A stretch of DNA of 64,000 nt from NCBI RefSeq assembly GCF_900497805.2, contig NW_020954570.1, forward strand, positions 14,829,802-14,893,801, written 5' to 3'. A program made the translations under genes and the position numbers. The notes beneath the pieces were generated by a model, which was not told the origin of the DNA, ran no database searches, and worked only from the letters and a program-made list of their open reading frames with translations. Every line of letters begins with the position of its first letter. The stretch's first letter is position 1. Source of the DNA: Vombatus ursinus (taxonomy: Eukaryota > Chordata > Mammalia > Diprotodontia > Vombatidae). Positions 21,832 to 33,142 of the stretch are shown one piece after another.

Positions 21832-21997
21832 TAAGAGCAAGAGGGAAGAGTATAAAATGACCTCATTGAAGATGAGATTGCATGGTCCCAGGAATGTTGA
21901 ACCAAGTGACTTAGCTCTTTCTGAGATTCTTATGGTCTGATTTGAAGGGCAGAGCAGCAGTATCAGTATTCATGACTGATAGACAATCTTTACAATC

Positions 21998-22150
21998 AAT
22001 AGATAGTGTGGTGTAGGGAATACTATGCCATATTTTGAGTCAGACATCCTTAGTTCAGAATCTGCCTCTACTACTTACCTGTGTGACCTTGAATAAATAA
22101 AGTGAATTTCCCAAGGTTCCTTCTGTTTCTACCTTGATAATCCTATGATC
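21998..22150 (+). mobile_element. MIR-type SINE, internally deleted
   Basis: ATAGTGTGGTGTAGGGAATAC, GAGTCAGACATCCTTAG, CTGTGTGACCTTGAATAAAT, then GGTTCCTTCTGTTTCTA: head and end are present, while the CAGTTTCCTCATCTGTAAA middle is missing. Confidence 0.8.
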
Positions 22151-22263
22151 ATTTTGGTGATGATGTATTTGGTGAGATACATATAATTTATATAAAGGCA
22201 GGGACCTAAACTATCTTTCTTTTTCAGCACAGTTTTCTACGCAGAACAAAAAGTTAGAAATAT

Positions 22264-22300
22264 ATTTGTTGTTGTTGCTGTTGTTGTTGTTGTTATTATT
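22264..22300. repeat. (TTG)n short array
   Basis: Imperfect TTG/TTA trinucleotide run. Confidence 0.9.
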
Positions 22301-23454
22301 GGTGATACTGAGTGTATGTTAAGATTAATAAAATATATCTAACCCATAAGATCCCTGAAGATCAGAGCCTGTCCCAGGAAAATTGGAAAATAGTAGAGCA
22401 GTGCCTTCTTCTCCTACTGTCTCTACCACCATTCCATAATGATACCCTTATTCTGCTCTCAGCCAGATGTCATTTTGGAAAAGACCTTTTTGAGTAATTT
22501 ACACTAAGGTGTAAATGATGGTCTTGTGTCTAATTTATTACATCATTATTTACTCATTATAGAATCATTAGCACTCTGAATTTGGAAAGGATCTTAGGGG
22601 CAAGAAAGGAATTATCTTTTCAATAAAAAAAATAGGTTGCTAAATAGTGGAATTTGAAGCTGATGGGTGAGATTTGGGGATGAATATTATGTTCCCTATT
22701 GATCCTCAAATCATATCATATCAAATCGTATCACTGCCTATGTTAACTAAAGATATCCTTAATAATGGTATGGTATTTTAACTTTTTAAAAAAAGAATTA
22801 AAAAGAATAATGTTATTTTTAATGAACCAATATATAAAAAGGTGGAGAATTAAAAGGTGTATTGTTGGAAGCTGTTTCTAGAAAAGTGCTATATGAGATA
22901 AACGATGTTTTTGTGCTTAGTTAAGGCATCACTACTTCAAGTTTCCCACCTTCCAATTAACTCAGCTTGATTTAATATGTCAGCTGTACCTGGTTAGTGA
23001 GTTTGTAGTTTTTGTTTCTGTGATAATTCATTTGTCAGCTTTTGTTGGTACAAAGTTCATTTTGAACATGGAGTTGTTAAAAGGAATTTTATCTACAGAT
23101 AGTATTATTCAAGTTTTTCAAAGCATGGCCAAAAAATGACATCCTACACTAAAAAAAATACTGAAATTACTTTCTCTTTAATATATGAAACTATCTCTAA
23201 GAGAACTTTTTCTTTGTGCTATATACAGCTCATTATTTTTGGCTTGTTTTCATTTTTCATGATACTTAAAGTTTTGTCTATGAAATACATTCAAAATGAT
23301 ATTTAGTCTTTTCATGACTTCTCATCTGACCTTATGTCTAAGCTAGATATGAGCATTATTTAGATTACTATGCAATTCACATATGCTTCATCTCCATTGA
23401 ATTTATTTTTTTCCTCTCAGAGTTAATGATGTTTAATGGTAATCTTTAAGGTAA
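22301..23454. other. No recognised feature
   Basis: A weak SINE-like patch lies at 22560-22630 (GAATTTGGAAAGGATCTTAG). The rest is AT-rich unidentified sequence without credible coding. Confidence 0.45.
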
Positions 23455-23605
23455 ATGAATGAATGCAAAAGCATTTATTTAGCACTTATGTGCCAAAATA
23501 CTGTGTTAAGCACTGGCGATACAAATAGAAAAAACAATACCATCATAGCTTTTAAGGAGTTCACATTCTAATTGGGAGAAACAATACATAAATCAAAATT
23601 CAACT
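23455..23605 (-). mobile_element. L2/MIR3-type 3' end (antisense)
   Basis: GAATGAATGCAAAAGCATTT, ACTGTGTTAAGCACTGG, AAGGAGTTCACATTCTAATT: reverse complement of the L2 terminus. Confidence 0.8.
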
Positions 23606-25135
23606 TTAGGGCAAGTGAAAAGCCCCAGGAAGACCTAAGAGTACTGTGATGGGGAGATTGGCAAGATTAAGAGATTCTTAGATTACAGAAGTAGATCAGA
23701 TGATAATAGCAAAGGAGTGGGATACTTCAGGACATAGAGGTAGGAAAGGTGGTAAGGAATACCTTAGGATGCAGTTATAGGGCAGCCATCACATCTGCAT
23801 CTCATCAGAAGGAGAGAGTTATTGACTTGAATTTCATCCAAGCACCATGAACAGTTAAGCAAACAAGGTGAACAGACAAGGCAAGAGTGGAGGGTGCTTC
23901 AGTATTCATCAAATAGGTGATACAATGGAAAAGAGTTAGTTGTACATTGCAGTGATCCTTATGCATATGTAGATAATAGGTACACCTTAAAATTATAATG
24001 CTTTTTAAATGACAATAACTTCTAATATTATTAAAAATTCTTTATATTTATTATATATGTTTTTTTTTGCAACTCTTTCTCTACCGTTCCTCCCTTTAGA
24101 AACTTCAAAGTAAAAATAATGAAGTCAGGTGTTGCCAAAAACACAAATCCCAGAGCAAATCCCATTCTTAGTCTTTCTTTGAAAATAAAGGTCATTTTAA
24201 AATAGAAGATATCCATTATCTTTCATGTATTTCACATTGACTTAAACATCATCTATCACATAACCAAAAGTTTTTAGTTACTTTTTGTATTAGTTATTAA
24301 GGGAACTATTGGATATCTAAGGCTGTTTCTGCATTTTAATTTGCATGCATCCTCTTATTGCCTGTGGGGAGCACACAGGAAAAGGAATTTGAGTCTCTTG
24401 CTAAGTCATCTAGATTCCTGAATTTGGTACAAAAACATAGTGAATTTTAATCTGTCCTGTGACACCTTGGGACATTACTGGTAGGGAAGGGAGACGTGGT
24501 GGTCCTGCACACTACTTCAATGCTTGAAAGAAAGGAACTTGGAGGAAAGCTAAGAGTATGCCATTGGACATTGTCACCCAAGTTTACTTCCTTGCTACCT
24601 AAGGATGGCTTTGAGCAAATTCACTGAAAGAGCTGCCAAATACCATGTTTCTTCTATAAAAGTGTGTTAGAGGAATATAGCTAGGGATGAATTCTTATAG
24701 CACCCAAAAATATCACTCTGAGCTTTCAGAAGCTTATGAACCTGAAACCTTTAAAAACAAAAGAAAACAAACAGAAGCCCCTTGGTACTAACAGCACAGC
24801 TACATAGCTACTGAGGGCCCTATTTGCAGAAGTGGTAGATTTTAAAGACCCTGATTAGCAGTACCTGGAAGGAACAGTTAATAAATCTCATAAATCACTA
24901 GGAGTTATCCACAGAGAAAAGATACCCAAGGATCAGGTAACCAGCAGTTATCTCTACATAGACCAGAGTTTGGCTGAGGAAGACTCTCCCATTTCTCAAC
25001 AGAAATAAAGTATATCTGGTAATCCCTATCTGTGCCTGTCTCCTCCCACTTGCCTGGCTTAAAGGATAAAGCTTCCCTTTGTTCAAAGGATTTCGTTTGT
25101 ATCCCCTTCCTGTGAAAAACTGTAGGTTTTCCCTA
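23606..25135. other. No recognised feature
   Basis: Unidentified. Antisense frames of 61 residues (24031-24216) and 62 residues (24898-25086) have no recognisable family. Confidence 0.45.
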
Positions 25136-25159
25136 GGGTCTTCACATTTAAAGCAACCT

Positions 25160-25220
25160 GTCTACACAAATAAATAAGTAAATAAGTAAGCAGATAAATA
25201 GATAGATAGATAAATAATGA
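25160..25220. repeat. AAATAAGT/GATA low-complexity tract
   Basis: Interrupted AAATAAGTAAAT and GATAGATAGATA units. Confidence 0.85.
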
Positions 25221-25860
25221 TTATATGATTTTAGCATAGGAGCACATTGGTCCAAATCAACATGGACATCTTTTCTTAAATTTTAGATAGTTTAAAACTG
25301 CAGGTAATTTTTTAGTCATCACAGCTTGAAGAGCTCAGATCAGCATTGAAATCTGATTACTAGGAGAAGATTAGTCTTGTGACTCATTTAAATAATTTTA
25401 TATTCAATCTGGCCATTGATTTTCCCCCATTTTGTCTTGTTTGTAGAGATACAGTATACCTAGGTCCCAATTAGCACAAATAATGAATCCCAAAAAGTAT
25501 TCCTATTATTTGAATTTGTATTATTTGAAGATATAATTATCTATAAAATGATAATCATTTCTACTACAATGGAAATATGCAATTTAAAAAAATAAGATCC
25601 TATCTGTTTATCAGCATAATATAATAGGAAAGGATGAGGAAAAGTTATTTCTGATTCAAGTTTATTACAATGTAAAAGAATAGTTATAGAAAGTAAAATT
25701 TTAAAAAATGAAAAAATTCCTAAATAGCCTACCTAAAGATAACCTTATACTGATGATATGATAAAAATATTATTGTCATTTAAAAAATATTTTAGCAGAG
25801 TAGACATGTATTCTCTTCATTTAGACATTTATATGTATGCTGGCGGGTATAGAGAACTTT
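25221..25860. other. No recognised feature
   Basis: Strongly AT-rich, no family or coding recognised. Confidence 0.5.
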
Positions 25861-25867
25861 ATCCACA

Positions 25868-26560
25868 TCACAAATTTGCGATGCTTGCATTCTTACACAG
25901 TGAACCACATGTAGTTGGATAGCCTAGGGAATAAGCTAATATCAGTAATGTTTTAAAAAAGATAATGTTACCCTTGCAATATTTTTCAACAGCTTGGCTA
26001 AAGTAACTTGTAAACCAGTCTTTGCAAAGAACTTTAGTCACTTGTGAATTCTTATTTGACACCGAGAGAGCTGGAAGTCAGAAATGGATGTAGCTTCTTG
26101 AAGCATGAGGATTTCAAGACCAATAAACAAGTATTGTTTTTTAACTTAAGTGTCCTTCTGCATTTTACCTGAAAAAAAATTAAGTAATCATTAGACACTT
26201 CAAATCTAGGTTATTTTTTCCTTCTTAGAAATGTAAGTTCTGAAAGCCATCCTTTTTCAGAATCAGTCTCTTTCATCCTCATTAAAAATTTCTTGATCAG
26301 TGTATCCAAGTTCTTCAATTATTTTCTTCAAAAATCAAGATATTTAGCTACCAAATCTTCACTACCCACCTCTCCAATAACTTTAACATTGTGCAATTAA
26401 ACTCATTTTAATGCTATTGAGCTAACAAATGTTTGCAGAAAAGTTTCTTTACTACTCATTTCATTTGCATTTTCTTGTGTTGTCTTAAACCTGTAACTTT
26501 TGTCTGAATGAGGCTGCTTTGCTAAGAGGAATATATATTTTATTATAATCTTTGATCAAT
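25868..26560 (-). mobile_element. Tigger-type (pogo group) transposase fossil
   Basis: Minus-strand pieces match Tigger transposase in order: LHNVKVIGEVGSEDL (about 26335-26380), EELGYTDQEIFNEDE (about 26270-26320), MAFRTYIS (about 26225-26250), then TKVLCKDWFTSYFSQAVEKY and GNIIFFKTLLI (25915-26035), corresponding to LHNVKVQGEA, GYTDQQIFNVDET, MPSRTYIS, TKVLFEDWFT and IPFKILLILDNAPGHP. The first catalytic Asp region reads FNEDE; the second block (LDNAPGHP) is degraded to LAYSLGYP, so the catalytic Asp is lost. Stops and shifts separate the pieces. N-terminal HTH and C-terminal parts are not recognisable. Confidence 0.85.
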
Positions 26561-27137
26561 ACAGATAAACGACTTACCATTTCTATCACTGTAACACTTC
26601 TATTCCTGGTAGTTATTTGCAAATCACAAAAAGCTGATGCAACTTTGATTTTTAACAATATTCCATATATATTTTATAATTTTATTTTTTATTTTTTATA
26701 ATTTTTATAATTTTCCATATCTTAGGTGCAGCCATTTCAATATCTCATCTTATTTTAGTTACTATGACTAGCTTAGTTCGTGACATTCTATTATATCATA
26801 TTTTTATTCTTACATAATAAAAGTCTTATTTTATTTTGCACTGGCAGTATTTTCATTGGAAATATTCCTTCCTTTGTCCATTTTGCTAAAGGCCATTTAA
26901 AAGAACAATACAACTTTTGGTAAAAGCATATGTAACAGCAAATCACATTCATATAAATTAGGCAAAAAAAAAGACTGTGTATCAGTGGGCTAAAACCCTC
27001 AACTAGCTCATACTTATAACATTAATTCAATTTAGTACACATTGAATGTAACCTAGTATCATTTTATAATCCACATTAACTTGAATTTCATATTATTTGA
27101 GTTCCCACTAGTCTTGACCATGCTGTTCTTAAAAGCC
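26561..27137. other. No recognised feature
   Basis: Very AT-rich; TTTTATAATTTTTATA repeats at 26680-26715. Part may still be Tigger, but no match was seen. Confidence 0.45.
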
Positions 27138-27271
27138 ATAGGAAATTGAGGCAGACAGAGGTTAAGTGATTTGCCCTGGATCCCACAGCTAGTGTCTGAG
27201 TTTGAATTTGAATTTAAGTTTTTCTGATTCCAAGCTCAGCACTCTATTCACTGTGCCACCTAGCTATGCCC
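27138..27271 (-). mobile_element. THER1/MIR-type SINE (antisense), 5' part
   Basis: GAAATTGAGGCAGACAGAGG, TTGCCCTGGATCCCACAGC, CAGCACTCTATTCACTGTGC and CACCTAGCTATGCCC are the reverse complement of the tRNA-derived head and CORE. Confidence 0.85.
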
Positions 27272-28431
27272 TATTTAAAGAGGAAAATAAACACTGAGCC
27301 AGAAGGCTGCTCCTTAGCTGTGTCTAACTTCTGATGCTGTCATTCAATGATTCTCCTAGATCATGAAATGCTACACTTTTAATTTGGCATTAAGATGGCA
27401 ATGCCTTTTGAATGTTGAAACAGTAGATGTAAATCCCTTTGTTCCAGTAAAAAAATAACTACATTAGCAGTGGTTCCTTTTCAGACAAGGGATACTTTTA
27501 GACTTACATATTTCAGAGTTCCAATGTAGAGATCCAATATCTTTTAGACATAGAGACTGTAGCACCTGTCAGACTTTAAGGCTCTTCTGTTCATCTAGTG
27601 GACAAACCATATTTCCTAATATGTTTCCTGGCTTGTAGTGCTATGCTAACATAATGCCTCTTCTACAAGGGGAGATTGAGAGTGGGAGGGGGATGGCCTG
27701 GACCTGCATAGGTTATTAGAATTTAGAATTTTGGCTCATTTTCTGAGGGAAGGAAATATTGTGTTGAGGTGGGGGGTGGATTTGAAAGAACTGACAAGAA
27801 GTCTGAGAGAGGTCCTCACCCAGCAGCAACATCAAAGCACATTAATGCAGCTTAGAACAGTTTTTTTTTTTAATGTCAGTTTAACTCATTGCACAGGAAG
27901 AGGTTACAGATGCATATGGTAGATGCTAAAATACAGAAAAGGCATTATGAATAGGTAGGTTCATTTGAAAATGATTCTGCTTCTGTTGGAGATCTGACAA
28001 GGAAATGACTTTTTTCTACTTTTATCAGAAAAAAATCGAATGTGTTTAAAATGTAGAAAAAAGAATTTAAATTAGATTTTGAAAAAAAAAAGTTGATTTT
28101 AAGCATTTATATCTATCCTGCTACTTTACTAAGGTTATTAATTATTTCATATAAATTTTATTTGAATTTTGAGGATTCTTCAAATAAACCATTACTGCAT
28201 CTACAAATAGTAATAAATTTGTTTTCTCCAAAGAAATGATTAACTAGAGTTGAATGAGAATTGAAGAATGCAGACATGAAAATGTACTGATTTGTTTGAC
28301 TATCCATATTTGTTATTGGGGAAGACTTTCATTTGGAAGAAGGAAATGCCAATATAGTAAATAGTGACAAGGATACGCAAAAAAATTAACAAAATATTTT
28401 AAAAATATACAGAAAAATAATAGTTTCATAA
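27272..28431. other. No recognised feature
   Basis: AT-rich, no family recognised. The 63-residue frame at 27731-27922 is not convincing. Confidence 0.45.
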
Positions 28432-28683
28432 GGATACACAAATAAGTAGGACAATTTTGTTACCACCCTGTCAAATTTAATAATATAACTAACATATATA
28501 TGTAAGTGCATATATATATAAGTATATATGTATATTTACATATAATAATGTGTGTGTATGTTAGCATCTTGTCAGATTATACACATACATATATATATGT
28601 TTATACATATGTATATATATGTGTGTATATGCACATATAATTTGACAAGGTAGTAATCAAATCACTCTACTTGTTTCTGTACC
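28432..28683. repeat. Foldback: imperfect inverted repeat around a TA/TG tract
   Basis: The arm at 28432-28480 (AAGTAGGACAATTTTG, CCCTGTCAAATTTA) pairs with the arm at 28637-28683 (TAATTTGACAAGG, CACTCTACTTG). The arms are about 48 nt and roughly three quarters complementary. Between them is a TATATG/TGTGTA-rich tract of about 155 bp. It could be a decayed terminal-inverted-repeat element or a hairpin that seeded a microsatellite. Confidence 0.7.
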
Positions 28684-28739
28684 ATTATATTTACGTGCAT
28701 ACATACATATTATATGTATATTTAATATATTTTATTGCT

Positions 28740-29300
28740 CTTTAAAAATTTTTTATATCACTTACATTTTCTATTACCCTCCCCATTTCTACCCACAAAG
28801 AACCATCACTTATATCATCATCATCAACATCATGATCATCATCCTCATAAAAAAGTTTAGTAATAATCTTACTGAAACATGCATTGTCTTATTCTTATGA
28901 CCACCAATTTCTACAAAGAAGCGAAGGGGTAGGTGCCTTCTCATATCTTTTTTTTGGGGTCAAATTTGTTCATTATAATTTCTTATTTAGTTTTGTTTTG
29001 TCATTATTCTTTCTGTTTACATTGCTCTATTAATTATTCATATTCTTTTGTGATTCTGCTTATTTATCATTTTCATATAATTTGTCCCATACTTCTCAAT
29101 ATTCATCGTATTGATTGTTTCTTGAAGCATTGTAATGTTCCATTGCATTCATATATCACAACTTGTTTAGTCATTACTCAATCAACGAGGATCTGCTCTG
29201 CTATGATCTTTTTACTACTACAAAAAAAGTATTACTATAAATATTTTAGTGTATGGAGAACCTTTCTTTTTGTTGTAACAATAAAAAGGGTAGTTAGTTG
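28740..29300 (-). mobile_element. L1 ORF2-tail and 3' region (antisense), old
   Basis: Plus strand shows CCTTCTCATATCTTTTTTTTG, TCATTATAATTTCTTA, GTAATGTTCCATTGCATTCA, TATATCACAACTTGTTTAGTC and TAAATATTTTAGTGTATGG, the antisense L1 order. A CATCATCAT-rich tract is at 28805-28850. Confidence 0.82.
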
Positions 29301-29309
29301 ATGTTGTGG

Positions 29310-30150
29310 GTAGCATACTGTGCTGGGAGTTAGGAAACCCCAAGGGTGAGGCATGAATCTCAGCTGAGAAAGTAAGGAGAAGCAAAGGAGAGATGAGAAG
29401 GTTTGGAACAGCTGCAGTTGTCAGTGAGAGAGACAATCTATTAGTAAAAAGTGACTTGTTGCATTTAGTGCTCAGGATATTAGATAACAGAAAACTTTAG
29501 TGGCCTTAGCAGTTTCTCCTTCCATTTGGTAGCACATAAATAGAGGAGATAGTATAGAGATGGGAAGGAATATTCCATAATTAGAATTTTGCAAAGCATT
29601 TTCTCGATGGGACAAGGGTCAGGGATTCAAAAGGAGAAGATCATGTAGAATTTAATGATTCAGCAAGAGGTCAAGACTGGAAATTGATCAATCAATCAAT
29701 AAGCATTTATTATATACCTATCATATACCAGGACCTATTGTAGGTGCTGGAGAAACATTTATCCATGTGTTTGTTTATTTAAATAAATTAATTCTTACTT
29801 TTAAGGAGTAAAAGGAAGAGAGTATCATCAGAGTAGGGTTGGTGTCCTGGGAGGGAACTAAAGGTCTGAGAGATTGATGGACAGGATAAGGATGAAGAGC
29901 AGGGTTATGGGATCACAAGGTATAGGTAATTTTAAAGAAATTTCAGAGTTCATGAATTTAGAAGTAGTATCTTTGTGGCTGATGGTAAATCAAAGATGGA
30001 CATCTGTATGTGTAGATGAGGTAAAATAGAAAAATAGATCATGAGAACTGAGTACAGTGAGGAATTGGCATATTGGGGTGTTTAAGGGATCATAAATATT
30101 ATGATCAGATACCCCAACATTGAGAAATAGGATGGAGAGAAAAACTTTCA
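29310..30150 (-). mobile_element. L2 LINE, 5' half of ORF2 (antisense), with nested insert
   Basis: AGATGAGAAGGTTTGGAACAG, AGCAAGAGGTCAAGACTGG, then after an insert GATCACAAGGTATAGGTAA, GAAGTAGTATCTTTGTGG and ATAGATCATGAGAACTGAG follow the reverse complement of the L2 endonuclease region, also seen at 40.0-40.6 kb. Confidence 0.75.
29683..29816 (-). mobile_element. L2/MIR3-type 3' end nested in L2
   Basis: CAATCAATAAGCATTTATTA, ATATACCAGGACCTATTG and AGGTGCTGGAGAAAC are the reverse complement of an L2 terminus, set inside the L2 5' region. Confidence 0.75.
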
Positions 30151-31595
30151 GCCAGATAATGGGTTCTTTGAGCTTTGAAAAGTCTACATTTTCATTGGTA
30201 TAGGTTCTCCTTGTACTCGTTCACATTGGGATTCTTCCATACCTTTATTATCTTATGAAAGGATGAGGGAAAATGTTTTGGGGATCATTAGATAACAGCC
30301 ACTAAAATCAAGATTGGATGATAAATTTGGATAATGTGAATGTCAAAGAAAGAGAATTACAAAAGAGGCCAGATACCTACAATATTTTATACTTCCCCTA
30401 TAACCCTCAATTTACCTAGAGAAACGCTTGACACATAAGAGGGACCCAAATAATATTTTAGCTATTGAAAACACCTTAAAAGTTTTGGGAAGTTCTGGCA
30501 ATAATATCATGAAATATCAATGGAAATTGTAATCACATAAGAGCAGTTCTTGTTATTCCAAAACGCTTTTGAAAAATGAGACTAGCCTTCAGTTTCAAAT
30601 GTCAAAATTAAAACTAATGACACAATAATGAGCTTTTTATTATAGTTAGGATGAAATGACACAGAACAAATGGCAGTTTACCAGTAAATAAAAACTCTGG
30701 AGGATAATCTTTCTAATCTTTTTGTACATCAGTTTTAAGACATACACCTTGTTTATTACCTTGTGGGTATTAAAATGACTGAATATAATTGGTGTTGTAC
30801 CAGGATTCATTAGATTAATAGCATGAGAGAAGGCAATGTGCTTGATCTTATCAGTGATGAGTTTCATTCCACAAATTAAAAGATTGCAAGGTAGAGTAGA
30901 ATCTACTGGATTGGGTAAGAATTTATTCATCATGGAAATCCAAAAGTTTGAGACAAGGTCTCTCTGATGGTAGGTATTTGATACATTTTTACAGAATTGA
31001 ATTTGATTGAATTGAATGGATTAGAATAATAGATTCAATTATGACTGTGCAAGATCTAAATTACAAGACTGGGGTGGGGGTGGTACATTAAGGCAATAAT
31101 AGCCACAATGTCTTAGAGGGAAAAAAAGTTTATTAAAGCAATAGAAAAAGAAAAGTGGGTTGAGCTTATGCTTCAAATAACATGAGGAAACCCTGCTGAG
31201 AGGGCCAATGTTTGGGGAGCTTCTGATAGTTTGATCTGGGTAGAAACCTTACTGAGCTAGGGTAAAGCAGTAATTTCAATATAAAATCACATTTATTATT
31301 TGGCAACTAACTCAGCAACTGGATCTCATATAATAGATAATAACCAATGGTCCAACAGATGTGTATAATGTAAGACATCTGAATAAATGAAGGAAACTGG
31401 AAGAAACCCTTTGACTTAATGTAAATATCTTCAGTAAATTTCCTCTCTGATAAAAATATATAAGTAAATCAAATTCTGGCTAAAACTTAATATTCATTAA
31501 TATGTAGGAGATCTTGGTAACATGAACTCACTATAAAAAAGCAAGGATCCATGAGAATAAGATCCAGTTTATTAGCATCACATTTAAACTTTATT
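30151..31595. other. No recognised feature; one 95-residue antisense frame
   Basis: A minus-strand frame at 30646-30933 (contains KLITDKIKHIAFSHAINLMN) ends close to an AATAAA at 30636-30641 on the same strand; no family is recognised, and it may be a processed-pseudogene scrap or chance. Around 31040-31270 the minus strand has an AATAAACT motif in LTR-like context, too weak to call. Confidence 0.35.
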
Positions 31596-31599
31596 TCTG

Positions 31600-32330
31600 T
31601 TCACTGTGTCAGCAATGTCTAAATCACCTTGGAGTCATCTTTGACTCTTTCCTCTCTTACTTCCCACATTCAATCAGTTGCTAAGGTTTATTAATTCTAG
31701 CTCCTGAAACCATCCATAACCTCCCTTCTGTTTTCTCTGCCAAAAAGTAGCATGTTGGAACTAGCTGAGATAGTCTTGAAAGGGCTGATTGTTAAATGTT
31801 CAATGTAAACATTTATACCTCGGAAACTGGCAAATGCTTGGTTTTTGTTTTGTTGATTGTCTAAACCTAAAAATAAATGATGGAGAAGGTGTTAATAATG
31901 TAGATTAAACTTAAAACTATGCCATGAATAGAAGATCTCCCGCTCCCCCAGCTAGATGAGCTTATTGTTAAACATTTAATAGCACAACCTTTATTTGCTA
32001 CTAGCATAGTTCAGAAACTCATTTTATGTCACCTAAACTTTGTCTTCTAATTGCCTCCAGTCTTTCTCTACCACTGCAAAATTCATTATACAGTCTTCTG
32101 TCATATTAATCTTTTAAATAGATCTGATAATATTCCTGATCTTGAAATTCTATTATCATGCCCTATAGTTTGTTGAAAAAGTTGCAAATTCCTTATCCAT
32201 TCTTTCATTCAACAACCATTTTCTACCCTGAACAGATTTCATTCTTTGTAATGCCAATATTTTCAGAGAGGGTGTTGAAATACCACTTAGTCTGTTGCCC
32301 TACAGCTATCCCTTATCTATTTACAAATGA
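31600..32330 (+). mobile_element. L2 LINE 3' coding part, interrupted
   Basis: GGAGTCATCTTTGACTCTTTC and AATCAGTTGCTAAGG (31625-31690), then, after the insert at 31743-32039, AATTGCCTCCAGTCTTTCTC, CATATTAATCTTTTAAATAG and ATTCTATTATCATGCCC follow the L2 order. About 70 bp of consensus is missing at the insertion point. Confidence 0.78.
31743..32039. mobile_element. Unidentified ~297 bp insertion in L2
   Basis: It interrupts L2 and has an organised look: ATTGTTAAATGTTCAATG with TAAACATTTATACC at one end, and ATTGTTAAACATTTAATAGC near the other. No coding and no clear terminal repeat. I do not recognise the family with confidence. Confidence 0.45.
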
Positions 32331-32524
32331 TAGGCCATAGTGAGAGAATATCTCCCTCTAATTAATGACCAATAAGGGGACAACATTTGGCTCCTCTAGG
32401 AATTTAGCACTGCTTTTTCCACAGTATCAACCTCAGTAAGATCAGACATATCCATCATCAGAAGGGCAAAGTTTTTCTGACCCTCCCAAATCACCAACAT
32501 CTGTTAGCTATGAATAAACTGGAA

Positions 32525-32769
32525 ACAGCACAATATAGTGGGGACAGTACTGAACCTGGAGTCAAAAGATTGATATCTGATTGCTCAGCTTCATCAGTGA
32601 CTACTTATGTAACTTTGGACAAGTCACTCATCCATGGGGGCTTCAGTTTCCTCGTGTAAAATAGGGACCATAATACTTGCTCTAACTACTTCCCAGTTTT
32701 GTGAAAAAAAAATGTTTTGTAAATTGCAGAGCACTGTAGAAATAACTTTTCTTCTTCTTCATTTTCATC

Positions 32770-32801
<32 letters not shown>

Positions 32802-32805
32802 TAAT
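32525..32805 (+). mobile_element. THER1-type SINE with (CAT)n tail
   Basis: Head CACAATATAGTGGGGACAG, CCTGGAGTCAAAAGATT, ACTTTGGACAAGTCACTC, GTTTCCTCGTGTAAAATAGG, GTAAATTGCAGAGCACTG; then a TTCTTC/CATCAT run at 32745-32800. Confidence 0.85.
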
Positions 32806-33142
32806 TTTTAGTAGTTACACAATTTTAGTTCTCTCATTGGAGTCATTGCCTTAAATAAGTGCTCACCTCATGGGTTAATATCTCTGGAAGGTACTAGTGA
32901 CTCCTTATCTTTCTCCCCAGTATTCTAAGAATAATAATGAGGGGGTAGGTTTTTCTAGTATTAATGGTCATGAGTTCCCACTGTTAGGCTTCTCATTTTT
33001 CATCTTCATCCCTGCTTGGCCTCAACTCTCAGGATAAGCTGATCATCAGAAACCTCAACCTCAGATATATCAACCTCAGATACATTCAAAACCTTCCCAA
33101 GTCTCTCAGCCTCCTCTGCCATGTGATTAGAGGGCTAGAAGA
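32806..33142. other. No recognised feature
   Basis: No family recognised. Near-duplicate CAACCTCAGATA units lie at 33055-33080. Confidence 0.5.

Noticed and set aside
28480-28640. TA/TG tract as a promoter TATA region
   Set aside because: Low-complexity sequence inside the foldback, without other promoter features.
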